DNA from: Vibrio sp. 10N.261.45.E2
GTDB lineage: Bacteria; Pseudomonadota; Gammaproteobacteria; Enterobacterales; Vibrionaceae
Assembly: GCF_002875705.1 (NCBI RefSeq)
Contig: NZ_MCZZ01000127.1
Span: forward strand, 1 to 64,000
Direction of reading: 5' to 3'
Length of the DNA: 64,000 nucleotides
Part shown: positions 63,978 to 64,000 of the stretch, piece after piece
Layout: each line of letters opens with the position of its first letter
Position numbering within the stretch: the stretch's first letter is position 1
Position numbers and translations under genes: made by a program
The notes under the pieces: model-generated
Databases searched by the model: none
What the model was told of the DNA's origin: nothing
Seen by the model: only the letters and a program-made list of their open reading frames with translations

Positions 63978-64000
63978 TGTCATGTCCATTATGTAACTGG

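Noticed and set aside
1-64000. CRISPR arrays, tRNA or rRNA genes, transposases, prophage or toxin-antitoxin modules
   Set aside because: I looked for regular repeats with unique spacers, tRNA cloverleaf patterns and transposase or integrase proteins, and found none. The short tandem repeats present have no spacers and belong to gene ends or leaders.

Overview
The window looks like a chromosomal segment of a marine Vibrio, most probably of the Splendidus clade. The evidence is the gene content: a GbpA chitin-binding LPMO behind a c-di-GMP-I riboswitch, KtrAB, an OmpU-like porin, a caa3-type oxidase operon and a 2-aminoethylphosphonate (AEP) cluster containing the PbfA lyase, an enzyme I recall being characterised from V. 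splendidus. Coding density is high, GC is moderate, and there are no rRNA or tRNA genes, insertion sequences, CRISPR arrays or phage genes. The taxonomic call is an inference from gene content.

Layout. 0-10.1 kb: two small unknown genes, a heterodimeric ABC exporter, a secreted GEVED/LruC protein paired with a glycine-rich lipoprotein, a NUDIX hydrolase, a DUF333 lipoprotein and an unknown membrane protein. 10-15.6 kb: YdcF-like protein, L-serine dehydratase, POT-family transporter and a Fur-boxed siderophore-interacting reductase. 15.6-21.9 kb: a gluconate regulon (gntR, gnd, gntK, TRAP transporter dctMQP) with three near-identical GntR-type palindromes. 22-33.3 kb: an AEP regulon, with EamA transporter, phnR, ABC importer, FAD oxidoreductase and binding protein on the minus strand, and phnW-pbfA-phnX on the plus strand. 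Three copies of a TGGTATnnnCCA-type palindrome mark its promoters.

33.5-44.2 kb: OmpA-like protein, OsmC-like protein, exported MsrA-MsrB fusion, KtrAB potassium uptake, an MscS channel, GDP-mannose precursor genes (manC, manB) and aroG. 44.4-48.5 kb is the least understood part: a 629-residue lipoprotein with a duplicated C-terminal module, divergent from a TetR-type regulator with three copies of a 16-bp palindrome between them, followed by DUF3820, DUF3313 and XRE-type genes. 48.8-50.5 kb: riboswitch and gbpA.

50.5-58.8 kb: a caa3-type cytochrome c oxidase operon on the minus strand (coxB, coxA, ctaG, coxC, surf1, Sco-like protein, ctaA, cyoE), with a small DUF2909 gene in the opposite orientation. 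58.8-64 kb: a 17-bp minisatellite, a Fur-like box, a phosphohexomutase, a LysE-family exporter, an FAH-family hydrolase and an OmpU-like porin at the edge.

No clearly new multi-gene system is visible. The strongest candidates for undescribed biology are the TetR/lipoprotein pair with its operators, the deduced PhnR-type operators, the Fur-like box before a sugar-phosphate mutase, and several in-frame tandem duplications at gene 3' ends.
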